Below are positions 1 through 7,665 of a DNA stretch of 41,484 nt, piece after piece. The stretch is from contig NZ_AZGA01000078.1 of the NCBI RefSeq assembly GCF_001436375.1, forward strand, positions 26,375 through 67,858. The letters are read 5' to 3'. The notes under the pieces are model-generated. The model had not been told where the DNA came from. It did not search any database and worked only from the letters and a program-made list of their open reading frames with translations. Position numbers and translations under genes: made by a program. Within the stretch, counting starts at the first letter, position 1. Each line of letters begins with the position of its first letter. This DNA is from Agrilactobacillus composti DSM 18527 = JCM 14202. GTDB lineage: Bacteria > Bacillota > Bacilli > Lactobacillales > Lactobacillaceae.

Positions 1-295
1 GGTTATCAAGGCTTAACCAATGGCTAGCATTGATTTTCTCACGGGTTGACGGTCCCATTGACCTTAGGACTGTTTACAGTGCCCGCACAGAGCTGGGAAC
101 TAGGGTATCATTCCCAGGTGTGATCACCAAGATAACGTAGTGTCCAAAAGACACTGAGTCTAGACAACCAGACTTGAAGCAAGTACTTCAAGCCCCTTAC
201 TTTAGTGAGGGGTCACGGTTGACAGTACAAGTAGGTCCGGATAACGTTGTATTGGCACATTCTACTACCCACTTTGGTCAAAAAACGTTATGATA
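1..295 (+). ncRNA. Hairpin-rich non-coding stretch, possible 3' part of a structured RNA
   Basis: No reading frame here looks coding. Instead there is a dense run of short perfect hairpins: GGTTA/TAACC (1-5/14-18), CAATG/CATTG (18-22/28-32), CTGGGA/TCCCAG (93-98/112-117), AGTGTC/GACACT (139-144/150-155), AGTCT/AGACT (157-161/170-174), CTTGAAG/CTTCAAG (173-179/186-192), CCCCTTA/TGAGGGG (193-199/206-212), and a longer-range pair ATAACGTT/AACGTTAT (241-248/284-291). Such spacing suggests a folded RNA that may continue off the left edge. Strand is unproven; plus is chosen because the lytS-like stump follows in that direction. I do not recognise RNase P, tmRNA, 6S, SRP RNA or a known riboswitch. 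No clear promoter or terminator is visible inside the window. Confidence 0.4.
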
Positions 296-344
296 AGCAA
301 AACAAAAATTTCTTTGGCTGTGCCACAACAGGAGTGACAAAACT

Positions 345-407
345 ATGTTGGATCTATTTATTTTAATGATGGAACGGGTGGGCTTGATTATTTTGCTGGC
401 TTTTTAA
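345..407 (+). pseudogene. N-terminal stump of a LytS-type sensor kinase
   Basis: An ATG with a good AGGAG site (330-334, 10 nt spacing) opens a 20-codon frame ending at TAA. The peptide begins MLDLFILMMERVGLIILLAF, which resembles from memory the first 20 residues of LytS family kinases (their first membrane helix, with the ERVGLII core). The rest of the protein is absent: the sequence runs straight into the convergent pepS end 17 nt later. The simplest reading is a deletion that removed nearly all of lytS, and probably lytR/lrgAB, leaving the start. A genuine short membrane peptide is the alternative. Confidence 0.5.
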
Positions 408-423
408 AGTTTATGGAAACAGG

Positions 424-1659
424 CTAAGCCCAATCCCCATTGCGGAAGATTGGCACCACCTCACCGGTTTTCGTCAACCCATCGATATTCATTTCGTTAG
501 AACCTACCATAAAGTCCACGTGGACTAAACTATGGTTCAAGCCCGCTTTTTGCAATTCCAGGGCGTTCATTTTGGTACCCCCGGCAATGGAGAAGGGATA
601 AGCGGCCCCTAGAGCCAGATGATTTGAGGCATTTTCATCAAACAACGTGTTATAAAAAATTAAACCAGATTGGGAAATCGGCGACGGATCTGGGACTAGG
701 GCGACTTCGCCTAAACTTTTAGCCCCATCATCGGTGGCCAGCAAATGATCTAAGATGGCTTGGCCCGTGGCGGCACCGGCAGCCACCACTTGACCGCCTT
801 TAAAAGTGAAATGCATGTCCGTTAAGGTGGTACCGGCATAGCTCAGGGGTTTGGTGGCCGCGATATAGCCATCAATACGGCGATAGTCGGGAGCAGTAAA
901 GACTTCTTCCGTGGGCATGTTGGCCATGAAGGTTTCCCCTTGGGCATTTTCACTGCTGGCGGCTTCCCACTGGTGGTTGGCGGGGAGGCCGATGGTTAAA
1001 TCAGTCCCGGGAGCTTGGTAGTGGAGGGCATCAAATTGTTGCTGATTCAGCCAAGCGGATTTTTCGTGTAATTTGGCATCGTGGGCTTGCCAAGCAGCCA
1101 CCGGATCGGCTTGGTTCACCCGCGTTGTTTTAAAGATTTGTTCCCATAAGGCGTCGGTGGCTGCTTCAGGGGTTTTGTCGGGAAAGACTAATTGCGCCCA
1201 TTTTGGACTGGCGGCGGCCACCACGGTCCAGCTCACATCATTGTTTTGGGTGACTTCCCGCAGGTGCTGGCGGATTTGCCCCATAGCTCTTTGGTAGCTA
1301 TTGACGCGATCATGAGGTACCCCAGCTAAAGCATTGGGGTCTGAAGACATTACCGAAATGCGTTTGGCTTTGTGGGCGATCCAAGCTTCGATGCGTTCTT
1401 TTTGCCACTGGGGCTCAGCAATTAAGCGCTGGTCGGCCGCGTGGGTGATAAAGGCCCGTTGCACCGTATCATCTTGCCAGTCCACCTGAACTTCTGCCGC
1501 CCCTAAGTCATAAGCCGCTGCGGTGATTTTGCGGGCCAAATCAGCTTGGTCCACCGCGATTTGTAAAACCACGGTATCGCCCTTGGTCACATTAATACCA
1601 GTTTCTACAATTAAAATTGCATATTTTTGCAAAGATTTCTCAAAATTTGGTAAAGTCAT
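424..1659 (-). CDS. pepS: Aminopeptidase PepS/AmpS (M29 family)
   Basis: A 411-residue cytoplasmic metallo-aminopeptidase of the thermophilic aminopeptidase (M29) family, which removes N-terminal residues from peptides taken up or released during proteolysis. The sequence starts MTLPNFEKSLQKYAILIVE and matches the family from end to end. Candidate metal ligands are the Glu of the MPTEEVF motif, the Glu in GEVALV, the His of NHLALGAAYP and the His and Asp of LVHVDFMVGS. The ATG at 1659 is chosen because AAAGGGAG sits 7 nt upstream; the frame extends 13 codons further but without support. It is transcribed alone from the promoter at 1701-1729 and converges on the lytS stump. Confidence 0.93.
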   Translation of the reverse strand: MTLPNFEKSLQKYAILIVETGINVTKGDTVVLQIAVDQADLARKITAAAYDLGAAEVQVDWQDDTVQRAFITHAADQRLIAEPQWQKERIEAWIAHKAKRISVMSSDPNALAGVPHDRVNSYQRAMGQIRQHLREVTQNNDVSWTVVAAASPKWAQLVFPDKTPEAATDALWEQIFKTTRVNQADPVAAWQAHDAKLHEKSAWLNQQQFDALHYQAPGTDLTIGLPANHQWEAASSENAQGETFMANMPTEEVFTAPDYRRIDGYIAATKPLSYAGTTLTDMHFTFKGGQVVAAGAATGQAILDHLLATDDGAKSLGEVALVPDPSPISQSGLIFYNTLFDENASNHLALGAAYPFSIAGGTKMNALELQKAGLNHSLVHVDFMVGSNEMNIDGLTKTGEVVPIFRNGDWA

Positions 1660-1700
1660 AAAACAGCTCCCTTTCATGTTAAGCGCTATCATGTACATTG

Positions 1701-1729
1701 ATTATAGCGAATTTGAATGGCAAACCCAA
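1701..1729 (-). promoter_or_regulatory. pepS promoter
   Basis: On the minus strand, TTGGGT (1724-1729) and a perfect TATAAT (1701-1706) are separated by 17 nt, about 40 nt upstream of the pepS start codon. Confidence 0.65.
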
Positions 1730-1942
1730 CCGGAGATGGTCATAAAATAACTAAAGTTATTGACAAAAATTAGCAAATTAATTGATTTATATAAAATAAT
1801 ATTACATCGTGTACAGCCTAATTTTAGGAAAATCCCTTAGTTTACATGGCGTGTGAGGCGGATGACGTTGATTTACCGGCATCTTACAATAATGTCATAT
1901 GCGATTTATTGAGCAATCTAATAATAAAAAAACAAGATTTAG
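1730..1942. other. AT-rich intergenic stretch between divergent pepS and tetR
   Basis: No coding sequence. It holds a TTGACA (1760-1765) followed by TATATAAAAT at a poor 22-nt distance, and a small palindrome CCTAATTTTAGG near 1817-1828. No terminator is needed because the flanking genes diverge. Nothing else is recognisable. Confidence 0.4.
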
Positions 1943-1971
1943 TTGTTTTTTGAACCTATTACCGATACAAT
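1927..1971 (+). promoter_or_regulatory. tetR promoter with overlapping inverted repeat (candidate operator)
   Basis: TTGTTT (1943-1948), 17 nt, then TACAAT (1966-1971) form a plausible promoter. The -35 lies inside an inverted repeat with 9-nt arms AAAAAACAA (1927-1935) and TTGTTTTTT (1943-1951) around a 7-nt centre. TetR family proteins normally bind such repeats in their own promoters, so autoregulation is likely. An A/T-only hairpin is the alternative explanation. Confidence 0.5.
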
Positions 1972-2053
1972 AAGCCTATAAACAATAACTAACTACCTAA
2001 CAAGACGTATCTTAAAAACCGACACAACTACAGGCAAGGAAAAAGGTGAACAT

Positions 2054-2677
2054 ATGGCTCGGAAAAAAACGATCACACGTCAGAATATTTTAGACGCGGC
2101 ATTTGAATTAGTATTGGAACAAGGTTTTAAGAATTTTACCGCTCGAAAAATTGCCAGATGGATGAATTGTTCCACGCAACCGATTTACTTGGAATTTACT
2201 TGTATGGATGAATTGAAAAACGCGGTTTTACAACGAGTCCAGGAATATTTAGTTACAGAATTTTATGGTCGAACTTATTGCGATGATGCTTTGATCAACT
2301 TGTCCTTGGCTTTTGTGGATTTAGCGCGGGAAAACAATCACTTGTATCGGGCTATTTTTGTGGAGGACCATTTTGGTGTCCAAACCATGCGGGAATTTTG
2401 TTACAAATTAGCCATTGAACGGCTGCAAAGTAATCCGGATGCTAAACGGCTGTCCAAAGATCGGCAGATGGATCTGGTAACGGGCTGTTGGATCATTGCC
2501 ACAGGGATTGCTTCATTGGTATCTTCAGGCTATATCAACATTGAACAAAAGCAAATGGTCAGTTTATTAAAAGCGCAAATCAGCGACTTTATCCAACATG
2601 ATCGTTTCAACAGTCAATTGGCACCGGGGTCAATGGCCAATATTTCGTTTGGCAATAGCAAAATGGCACAATTATAA
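2054..2677 (+). CDS. TetR/AcrR family transcriptional regulator
   Basis: A 207-residue one-component regulator. Residues 1-55 form the TetR helix-turn-helix (ITRQNILDAAFELVLEQG, then FTARKIARWMNCSTQPIYLEF); the rest is an alpha-helical ligand and dimerisation domain whose inducer cannot be guessed. An AAGGAAAAAGGTGA ribosome site precedes the ATG. It is monocistronic, closed by its own terminator, so the targets are not obvious: itself, via the inverted repeat over its -35, and possibly pepS, whose promoter lies upstream in the opposite direction. Confidence 0.9.
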   Translation: MARKKTITRQNILDAAFELVLEQGFKNFTARKIARWMNCSTQPIYLEFTCMDELKNAVLQRVQEYLVTEFYGRTYCDDALINLSLAFVDLARENNHLYRAIFVEDHFGVQTMREFCYKLAIERLQSNPDAKRLSKDRQMDLVTGCWIIATGIASLVSSGYINIEQKQMVSLLKAQISDFIQHDRFNSQLAPGSMANISFGNSKMAQL

Positions 2678-2683
2678 GACATC

Positions 2684-2711
2684 AAAGGCCGGCAGGATTG
2701 TCGGCCTTTTT
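2684..2711 (+). terminator. Intrinsic terminator after the TetR gene
   Basis: AAAGGCCG (2684-2691) pairs with CGGCCTTT (2702-2709) and the stem runs into a T tract, 6 nt after the stop codon. Confidence 0.85.
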
Positions 2712-2744
2712 GTTGGGGAAATATTTTCCTCGGTCAATTTTCTC

Positions 2745-2753
2745 TGCTATAAT
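2745..2753 (+). promoter_or_regulatory. Extended -10 promoter of the UDP-GlcNAc 2-epimerase gene
   Basis: TGCTATAAT gives an extended -10 element 34 nt before the GTG start. No good -35 is seen 17 nt upstream, as is usual for extended -10 promoters. Confidence 0.6.
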
Positions 2754-2786
2754 GACCAGAGACTATATGTTTGTAAGGAGATTATT

Positions 2787-3929
2787 GTGAAAAAAATTAA
2801 AGTAATGACTGTTTTCGGAACCCGGCCTGAAGCCATCAAAATGGCCCCGTTGGTATTACGGTTAAAAAACAATCCTGATAAATTTGAAACCATCACCACC
2901 GTCACGGCCCAACATCGACAAATGTTAGATCAAGTCTTAGAAATCTTCCACATTACCCCGGATTATGATTTAAATATTATGAAGGCCCGCCAAACATTAA
3001 GTGATATCACCAGCAATGTTATTTTGAACTTGGATCAAGTGATCACCAAAGAAAAACCAGATATCGTCTTGGTTCATGGGGATACTACCACCACTTTTGC
3101 AGCCAGCATTAGTGCGTTTTATCATCAAGTGGTCATTGGCCACGTAGAAGCTGGTCTGCGGACTTGGCAAAAATATTCCCCTTATCCTGAAGAAATGAAC
3201 CGGCAATTAACAGACGTCTTAAGTGACTTGTATTTTGCTCCCACCAGTCAAAGTAAAGCCAATCTGGCCAAGGAAAATCATGACCTGGACAATGTCTTTA
3301 TTACCGGCAATACCGCCATTGATGCCTTACAACAGACCATCTCTGAAGACTATCATCATGATATCTTAGATTTGATCGACCCGAAAAAGCGCATGATCTT
3401 AGTGACCATGCACCGGCGAGAAAATCAAGGCGAACCTATGCGGCGGGTCTTTAAGGTCATGCGCCAAGTGGTGGAAAGTCATGATGATATTGAAATCATT
3501 TATCCCGTGCACTTGAACCCTGTGGTCCAAGAAGCGGCTAATGCGATTTTGGGCAACCATCCCCGGATTCATTTGATTGACCCGCTGGACGTGGTGGATT
3601 TCCACAATTTAGCTGCCCGCAGTTATTTCATCATGACTGATTCTGGTGGTGTGCAAGAAGAAGCCCCATCTTTGGGTAAACCCGTCTTAGTGTTGCGGGA
3701 TACCACCGAACGGCCAGAAGGGGTCACAGCAGGGACCTTGAAGCTCGTGGGCACGGATCCAGAAAAAGTCCACGCTGCCATGATCGACCTGTTAGATGAC
3801 CAGGCGGCCTATGACAAAATGGCCAACGCCAAAAATCCTTATGGCGATGGCCATGCATCTGAACGCATATTAGCAGCAATTCAATATTACTTTAAACAAA
3901 GTGACCAGCGGCCAGCAGACTTCAAATAG
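2787..3929 (+). CDS. wecB: UDP-N-acetylglucosamine 2-epimerase (non-hydrolysing)
   Basis: A 380-residue enzyme that interconverts UDP-GlcNAc and UDP-ManNAc, the precursor for wall teichoic acid linkage units and surface polysaccharides. Seen in order: the N-terminal GTRPEAIKMAPL motif, HGDTTTT, HVEAGLRTWQKYSPYPEEMNR (catalytic Glu/His region), and TDSGGVQEEAP in the C-terminal UDP-binding half. The start is GTG at 2787 with TAAGGAG 6 nt upstream; the open frame reaches back into the TetR gene, but that extension is not translated. The same enzyme is called MnaA in bacilli. It is followed closely by the convergent GtrA gene with no clear terminator. Confidence 0.93.
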   Translation: MKKIKVMTVFGTRPEAIKMAPLVLRLKNNPDKFETITTVTAQHRQMLDQVLEIFHITPDYDLNIMKARQTLSDITSNVILNLDQVITKEKPDIVLVHGDTTTTFAASISAFYHQVVIGHVEAGLRTWQKYSPYPEEMNRQLTDVLSDLYFAPTSQSKANLAKENHDLDNVFITGNTAIDALQQTISEDYHHDILDLIDPKKRMILVTMHRRENQGEPMRRVFKVMRQVVESHDDIEIIYPVHLNPVVQEAANAILGNHPRIHLIDPLDVVDFHNLAARSYFIMTDSGGVQEEAPSLGKPVLVLRDTTERPEGVTAGTLKLVGTDPEKVHAAMIDLLDDQAAYDKMANAKNPYGDGHASERILAAIQYYFKQSDQRPADFK

Positions 3930-3932
3930 CCC

Positions 3933-4421
3933 TTACTTGTGCTGACGATACTTGACCCAACGCGCTTTAGCCCGTTGGTAGGTATCCTTGAGGCGGCGGG
4001 TGCGGCGATTGAAGACCAGGACACTGGTTAAGTAATTCAGTAGACCAACTAAGACTTGGTCTATTATTTTTACCCCAATGCTGGCTACTTGCAACAAAGA
4101 GATACCCACAAACATTAAGAAATTGTCCACGAAAAAAGACAGAATTCGTGACAGCATAAAGGAAATAAACTCTGCGAGAAATTCTGTCCAGGTGGAATAA
4201 GCGCTCTTAAAGACCCACGATTTATTGACGAAGAAACTAAACAAGACGGATATAAACCAAGCCAAAGAATTCGCCAACAAATAAGGCCAACCAAAAGCAT
4301 GGCCCAACAGCCAGTAGGCCAAAATATTGACCAAAGAAGCCAAGGTCCCAAAAAGCGTGTACATTAAAAAGTTACGGTATTTGGTGATCAGGACTTTTGT
4401 TTTTTTCATCAAAGGGTCCAT
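3933..4421 (-). CDS. GtrA-like membrane protein
   Basis: About 162 residues with four hydrophobic segments (FLMYTLFGTLASLVNILAYWLL, LLANSLAWFISVLFSFFVN, and two in the C-terminal half) and the basic tail RRTRRLKDTYQRAKARW. This is the GtrA/DPMS family, thought to move lipid-linked sugars or to assist membrane glycosyltransferases. The ATG at 4421 lies 4 nt beyond the flavodoxin stop, so translation is probably coupled; no separate Shine-Dalgarno is visible. A TTG at 4448, inside the flavodoxin gene, and an ATG at 4409 are other possible starts. The convergent UDP-GlcNAc 2-epimerase next door fits a role in surface glycan assembly, though that link is inference. Confidence 0.8.
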   Translation of the reverse strand: MDPLMKKTKVLITKYRNFLMYTLFGTLASLVNILAYWLLGHAFGWPYLLANSLAWFISVLFSFFVNKSWVFKSAYSTWTEFLAEFISFMLSRILSFFVDNFLMFVGISLLQVASIGVKIIDQVLVGLLNYLTSVLVFNRRTRRLKDTYQRAKARWVKYRQHK

Positions 4422-4425
4422 GGGC

Positions 4426-4875
4426 TTATAATTTTTCTTGAGCCTCAACGAGTTGTTTGGCGAAATTTTCCAAATGGGCGATATCGTCTTCTTCAGGGGC
4501 TAAGTCTACTTTGACAATGTCTGCGCCTTTAGTAGCCCCAGTTTTTTCAAAAACAGCGGCAAAGTCATCGATGGACTTGCCAAAGTCATCATAAAACGTA
4601 TCCCCAGAGCCACAGCAACCATAAATCTTACCGGTTAAGTCTTCTTCTTCTAAATCTTCATAGAAGTCCACGGCTTCATCGGGTAATTCACCATCACCAT
4701 AGGTATAAGTGGCGACCACGCAAATATCTACATCTTCAAAGTCCTCAGCATCAGCCTGAGATATTTCAACAGTGTCCACATCGACACCTAAATTTTCTAA
4801 CGCTTCTTCAACGATACCAGCAACTTCTTCGTTGTTGCCGGTCATACTAGCATATACAATTTTTGCACTAGCCAT
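4426..4875 (-). CDS. Flavodoxin
   Basis: A 149-residue short-chain flavodoxin that carries FMN and shuttles electrons at low potential. The FMN phosphate loop is SMTGNNEEVA near residues 9-18; the two ring-stacking loops are around TYTYGDGELPD and GCCGSGDTFYDDFG. The protein is very acidic, as is typical. Start ATG 4875 is set by GGAGG 6 nt upstream; earlier codons in the frame overlap the promoter. It is the first gene of a two-gene unit with the GtrA-like protein. Its redox partner is not in the window. Confidence 0.93.
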   Translation of the reverse strand: MASAKIVYASMTGNNEEVAGIVEEALENLGVDVDTVEISQADAEDFEDVDICVVATYTYGDGELPDEAVDFYEDLEEEDLTGKIYGCCGSGDTFYDDFGKSIDDFAAVFEKTGATKGADIVKVDLAPEEDDIAHLENFAKQLVEAQEKL

Positions 4876-4909
4876 GGAATGCCTCCAAAATAATGATTTA
4901 CTAGCAATC

Positions 4910-4918
4910 ATTATAGCA
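4910..4918 (-). promoter_or_regulatory. Extended -10 promoter of the flavodoxin gene
   Basis: On the minus strand this reads TGCTATAAT, with a weak TTCCGA at the -35 distance (4933-4938). Confidence 0.6.
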
Positions 4919-5014
4919 AAAAAAACCAGTTTTCGGAAACGATTGGCAAACTTGGTACTTTTTCATAAATAAGTTTATAATATGAAAGGAATTCAATATG
5001 TGGAGGTTAAATTT

Positions 5015-5806
5015 TTGATTACATTAAAATCACCTAGAGAGATCGAAGGCATGCGCAAGTCTGGTGCCCTATTGGCCAACGTGCACAAAGGCTTAAGAGA
5101 TATTATCAAACCAGGTATTTCCAGTTGGGAAATTGAAGAGTTTTCCAACCAATATATCGTCGACCACGGGGGCGTACCTTCTGAAAAGGGTTTTGAAGGC
5201 TACAAATATGCCACTTGTGTCTGCGTCAATGATGAAGTCGCCCACGCCATCCCTAGAAAAGACTTGATCCTGTTAAATGGGGATATTGTCAAAGTGGATA
5301 TGACCGTGGCTTTAGACGGCTATCAAAGTGACTCCTGCTGGTCTTATGCCGTGGGTGAAGTCAGCCCAGACATTAAACGCCTAATGGACGTGACCCATAA
5401 AGCGTTATACTTGGGCATCGACCAAGCCGTTGTAGGTAATCGTTTAGGGGATATTGGTTATGCCATCCAACACTACGTGGAAGATGAAAATGATATGGGC
5501 GACGTTCGGGACTTAATTGGCCACGGCATTCAACCCAGCATGCATGAAGCCCCTAATGTGCCCCATTATGGCGAACCTGGCAAGGGCCTGCGCTTAAAAG
5601 AGGGCATGACCATTACCATTGAACCCATGGTGAACTTAGGCACTTGGGAGATCTCAACACGGGTCGTCCCTGGGGATACTTGGGAATATTATGTCTCCGC
5701 CGATGGCACCCCTTCTGCTCAATACGAACACACATTAGCTGTTACTAAAGATGGGCCGAAGATTTTAACATCCCAAGACCCTGAATTCGATAAGAAATAC
5801 TTGTAA
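5015..5806 (+). CDS. map: Methionine aminopeptidase, type I
   Basis: A 263-residue enzyme that removes the initiator Met from new proteins. The metal ligands are present: Asp in VKVDMTV and Asp 11 residues later in GYQSD, His in GHGIQPSMHEAP, Glu in TIEPMV and Glu in QYEHTLAV. The start is a TTG at 5015 (MITLKSPREIEGMRKSG) because TGGAGG lies 8 nt upstream and the family N-terminus begins there; the ATG at 4982 would add 11 residues with no ribosome site. The segment after the second Asp (SDSCWSYAVG) is slightly unusual for the family. Monocistronic, with its own terminator. Confidence 0.93.
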   Translation: MITLKSPREIEGMRKSGALLANVHKGLRDIIKPGISSWEIEEFSNQYIVDHGGVPSEKGFEGYKYATCVCVNDEVAHAIPRKDLILLNGDIVKVDMTVALDGYQSDSCWSYAVGEVSPDIKRLMDVTHKALYLGIDQAVVGNRLGDIGYAIQHYVEDENDMGDVRDLIGHGIQPSMHEAPNVPHYGEPGKGLRLKEGMTITIEPMVNLGTWEISTRVVPGDTWEYYVSADGTPSAQYEHTLAVTKDGPKILTSQDPEFDKKYL

Positions 5807-5817
5807 GATTTACCCCA

Positions 5818-5850
5818 AACTCGCCCGCATTGCTTGCCGGCGGGTTTTTT
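5818..5850 (+). terminator. Intrinsic terminator after map
   Basis: CCCGC (5824-5828) pairs with GCGGG (5840-5844), followed by six T; a run of A lies on the 5' side. Confidence 0.75.
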
Positions 5851-5902
5851 GTTGGCCAAATTTCGGGTAAACTTAATCTAATTCTAGCAAGGAAGTGAGT
5901 CC

Positions 5903-6586
5903 ATGCAACGTGTTTTTATTGTGGAAGATGATCAAACCATCGTCCAAGCCATGCAAACGGCATTAGCCAAATGGCAATTTCAAACCCAAACGGTCCAAGA
6001 CTGGCAGCAAGTGGCTACAGAGATTAGCGCCTATGACCCAGACTTAGTCGTGATGGACATTACACTGCCCACCTTTGACGGCTTTTATTGGACTGGCAAA
6101 ATTCGGGAAACCTCCCAAGTCCCAATTATGTTCGTCTCCGCCGGAGAGATGGATCCTAACGCCGTGCGGGCTATCGCCACGGGGGCTGATGATTATATCG
6201 TCAAGCCCTTTGCTTTAAGCGTATTTGTGTCTAAAATCCAAGCTATTTTACGGCGCAGTCAACGAAGTGCCGCCACCCTGGAAACTTTGAATTTTGAGGA
6301 TTATAGCCTCAATATCCTTAACAACGAATTGACCCACGGTATTGCTTCGGTGAAATTGAGTCCCACAGAGGGGACCATCTTAAAATTATTTTTCCTGAAT
6401 CCCGATCAAACCCTGTCCAAAAAACAATTGGTGCAAAAAATCTGGCAGGGGGGCTTATTCATTGATGAAGGGGTGTTAAGTGTCAATATCAGCCGCCTCC
6501 GGGAGAAATTGGCCAAGGTGGATTTAAGAGCTCGCCTGGTGACCGAACGGGGCCGGGGTTATCGGCTGGTGCGGGCCCATGGCTAA
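5903..6586 (+). CDS. OmpR-family response regulator (BceR type)
   Basis: A 227-residue regulator with a receiver domain (acidic pair EDD at 8-10, phospho-acceptor Asp52 in VVMDITLP, Lys near 102 in DDYIVKPF) and a C-terminal winged helix (RLREKLAKVDLRARLVTERGRGYRLV). It overlaps the kinase gene by 8 nt and is followed by an ABC exporter of the BceAB type, so this is the regulator of a peptide-antibiotic resistance module. Its likely target is the promoter of the transporter at 7577-7631. AAGGAAGTGAG precedes the ATG. Confidence 0.93.
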   Translation: MQRVFIVEDDQTIVQAMQTALAKWQFQTQTVQDWQQVATEISAYDPDLVVMDITLPTFDGFYWTGKIRETSQVPIMFVSAGEMDPNAVRAIATGADDYIVKPFALSVFVSKIQAILRRSQRSAATLETLNFEDYSLNILNNELTHGIASVKLSPTEGTILKLFFLNPDQTLSKKQLVQKIWQGGLFIDEGVLSVNISRLREKLAKVDLRARLVTERGRGYRLVRAHG

Positions 6587-7571
6587 CAAGCAACGTACCT
6601 GGTCATTATGGCTGAATCAATGGCCCATGGTAGTGGGTTATGGGCTGGCTTTGGCTTTATTAGGGGGCTTGTTAAAGCTGTACGCCCTGCCCACGGTGCT
6701 CTTTTGGGATAGTCTACGCTATACCTGGCTCTTGTTAGGCTTGGCGATATTCGGTCGACACCAAGTCCAAAAACAGCAATTAAAGCGCCTAGATATTGCT
6801 TTGAAGACGGGCCAAGTCCTGCCAGAAGACAGTTTAGAGCTGGTTTTGCGCCAGTACACCCAAGTCTTCAATCAACTGCAGGCTAAGCGTTTAACCTATC
6901 AACGCCAAGCCCAACAACAAGTTAACGCTCATCAAGATTATGTGATGCTGTGGAGCCACGAGATCAAAACGCCGCTAACTGCCTTAAATTTGCTAGCAGA
7001 AAATGACCCTACCATCGATAGTTCGGCGGTGCAACAACAGGTTGTATTGATTCAAAATCAGTTGGATTTGTTATTGAACTATGAACGTCTGGCTAATTTC
7101 AACCATGATTTGGCCTTTAAGTGGATAGATTTAACCAATCTGGTGACGCCTATCATTCAGGAATATGCGGTGTTTTTTGTAGACAAGCGGTTAAAGCCGG
7201 TGCTGGCACTGCCAAAGTTGCAAGTCCTGACGGATGCCAAGTGGCTGCGTTTCATGATCCAGCAAGTGGTTTTTAACGCCGTGAAATATGCCAACCCGGG
7301 TGGTACGATCACCTTGAAGTGGCAGGCCGACCAACTCTTGATCCAAGACCAGGGCATCGGTATTGCTGCCAGTGACTTGCCCCGGGTGTTTGAACCCGGC
7401 TTCACCGGCAGCAATGGCCGCCAGCACCAAGCCGCCACGGGGATGGGGTTATATATGGCCCAGCAAGTTAGTCACCAATTGGGCTTGGGCTTGACCATCA
7501 CTTCGCAGGTGGGCCAGGGGACCCAGGTGGCCATCACCTTCACGAAAGACCAAGTGCGCCTTGGATCATAA
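6579..7571 (+). CDS. Intramembrane-sensing histidine kinase (BceS type)
   Basis: A 330-residue kinase with two N-terminal membrane helices (about 17-36 and 40-58) and almost no extracellular loop, which is the hallmark of kinases that sense through a BceAB-type transporter. The phospho-acceptor is His127 in LWSHEIKTPLTALN. The N box (FNAVKYANPGG), G1 (DQGIGI), F box and G2 (GMGLYMA) of the ATPase domain are all present, so the kinase appears active. Its start codon lies inside the regulator gene, giving translational coupling. Confidence 0.93.
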   Translation: MANKQRTWSLWLNQWPMVVGYGLALALLGGLLKLYALPTVLFWDSLRYTWLLLGLAIFGRHQVQKQQLKRLDIALKTGQVLPEDSLELVLRQYTQVFNQLQAKRLTYQRQAQQQVNAHQDYVMLWSHEIKTPLTALNLLAENDPTIDSSAVQQQVVLIQNQLDLLLNYERLANFNHDLAFKWIDLTNLVTPIIQEYAVFFVDKRLKPVLALPKLQVLTDAKWLRFMIQQVVFNAVKYANPGGTITLKWQADQLLIQDQGIGIAASDLPRVFEPGFTGSNGRQHQAATGMGLYMAQQVSHQLGLGLTITSQVGQGTQVAITFTKDQVRLGS

Positions 7572-7576
7572 CAATT

Positions 7577-7631
7577 TGTAAGGTTTCCAACGGGACTGTA
7601 ACTGGTTTGCCCCCTGGGAGCCTTTTATAAT
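7577..7631 (+). promoter_or_regulatory. Transporter promoter with tandem repeats, likely BceR-type site
   Basis: TATAAT (7626-7631) lies 34 nt upstream of the ABC ATPase start, within the gap that separates it from the kinase gene. Upstream are two direct repeats, TGTAAGGTTT at 7577 and TGTAACTGGTTT at 7597, exactly 20 bp apart, the second ending at the weak -35. OmpR-family regulators usually bind direct repeats on one face of the helix, so an inducible promoter is likely. Confidence 0.55.
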
Positions 7632-7665
7632 GGGGTTATCAACTCAATAAAGGAGTACACAAATT

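Noticed and set aside
225-245. SRP RNA core because of AGGTCCGGA at 232-241
   Set aside because: The conserved GGAAGCAGC that follows in SRP RNA is absent and the surrounding helices do not fit.
4925-4945. Catabolite-responsive element near GGAAACGATTGGCA in the flavodoxin/map gap
   Set aside because: The spacing after the central CG does not fit the cre consensus.
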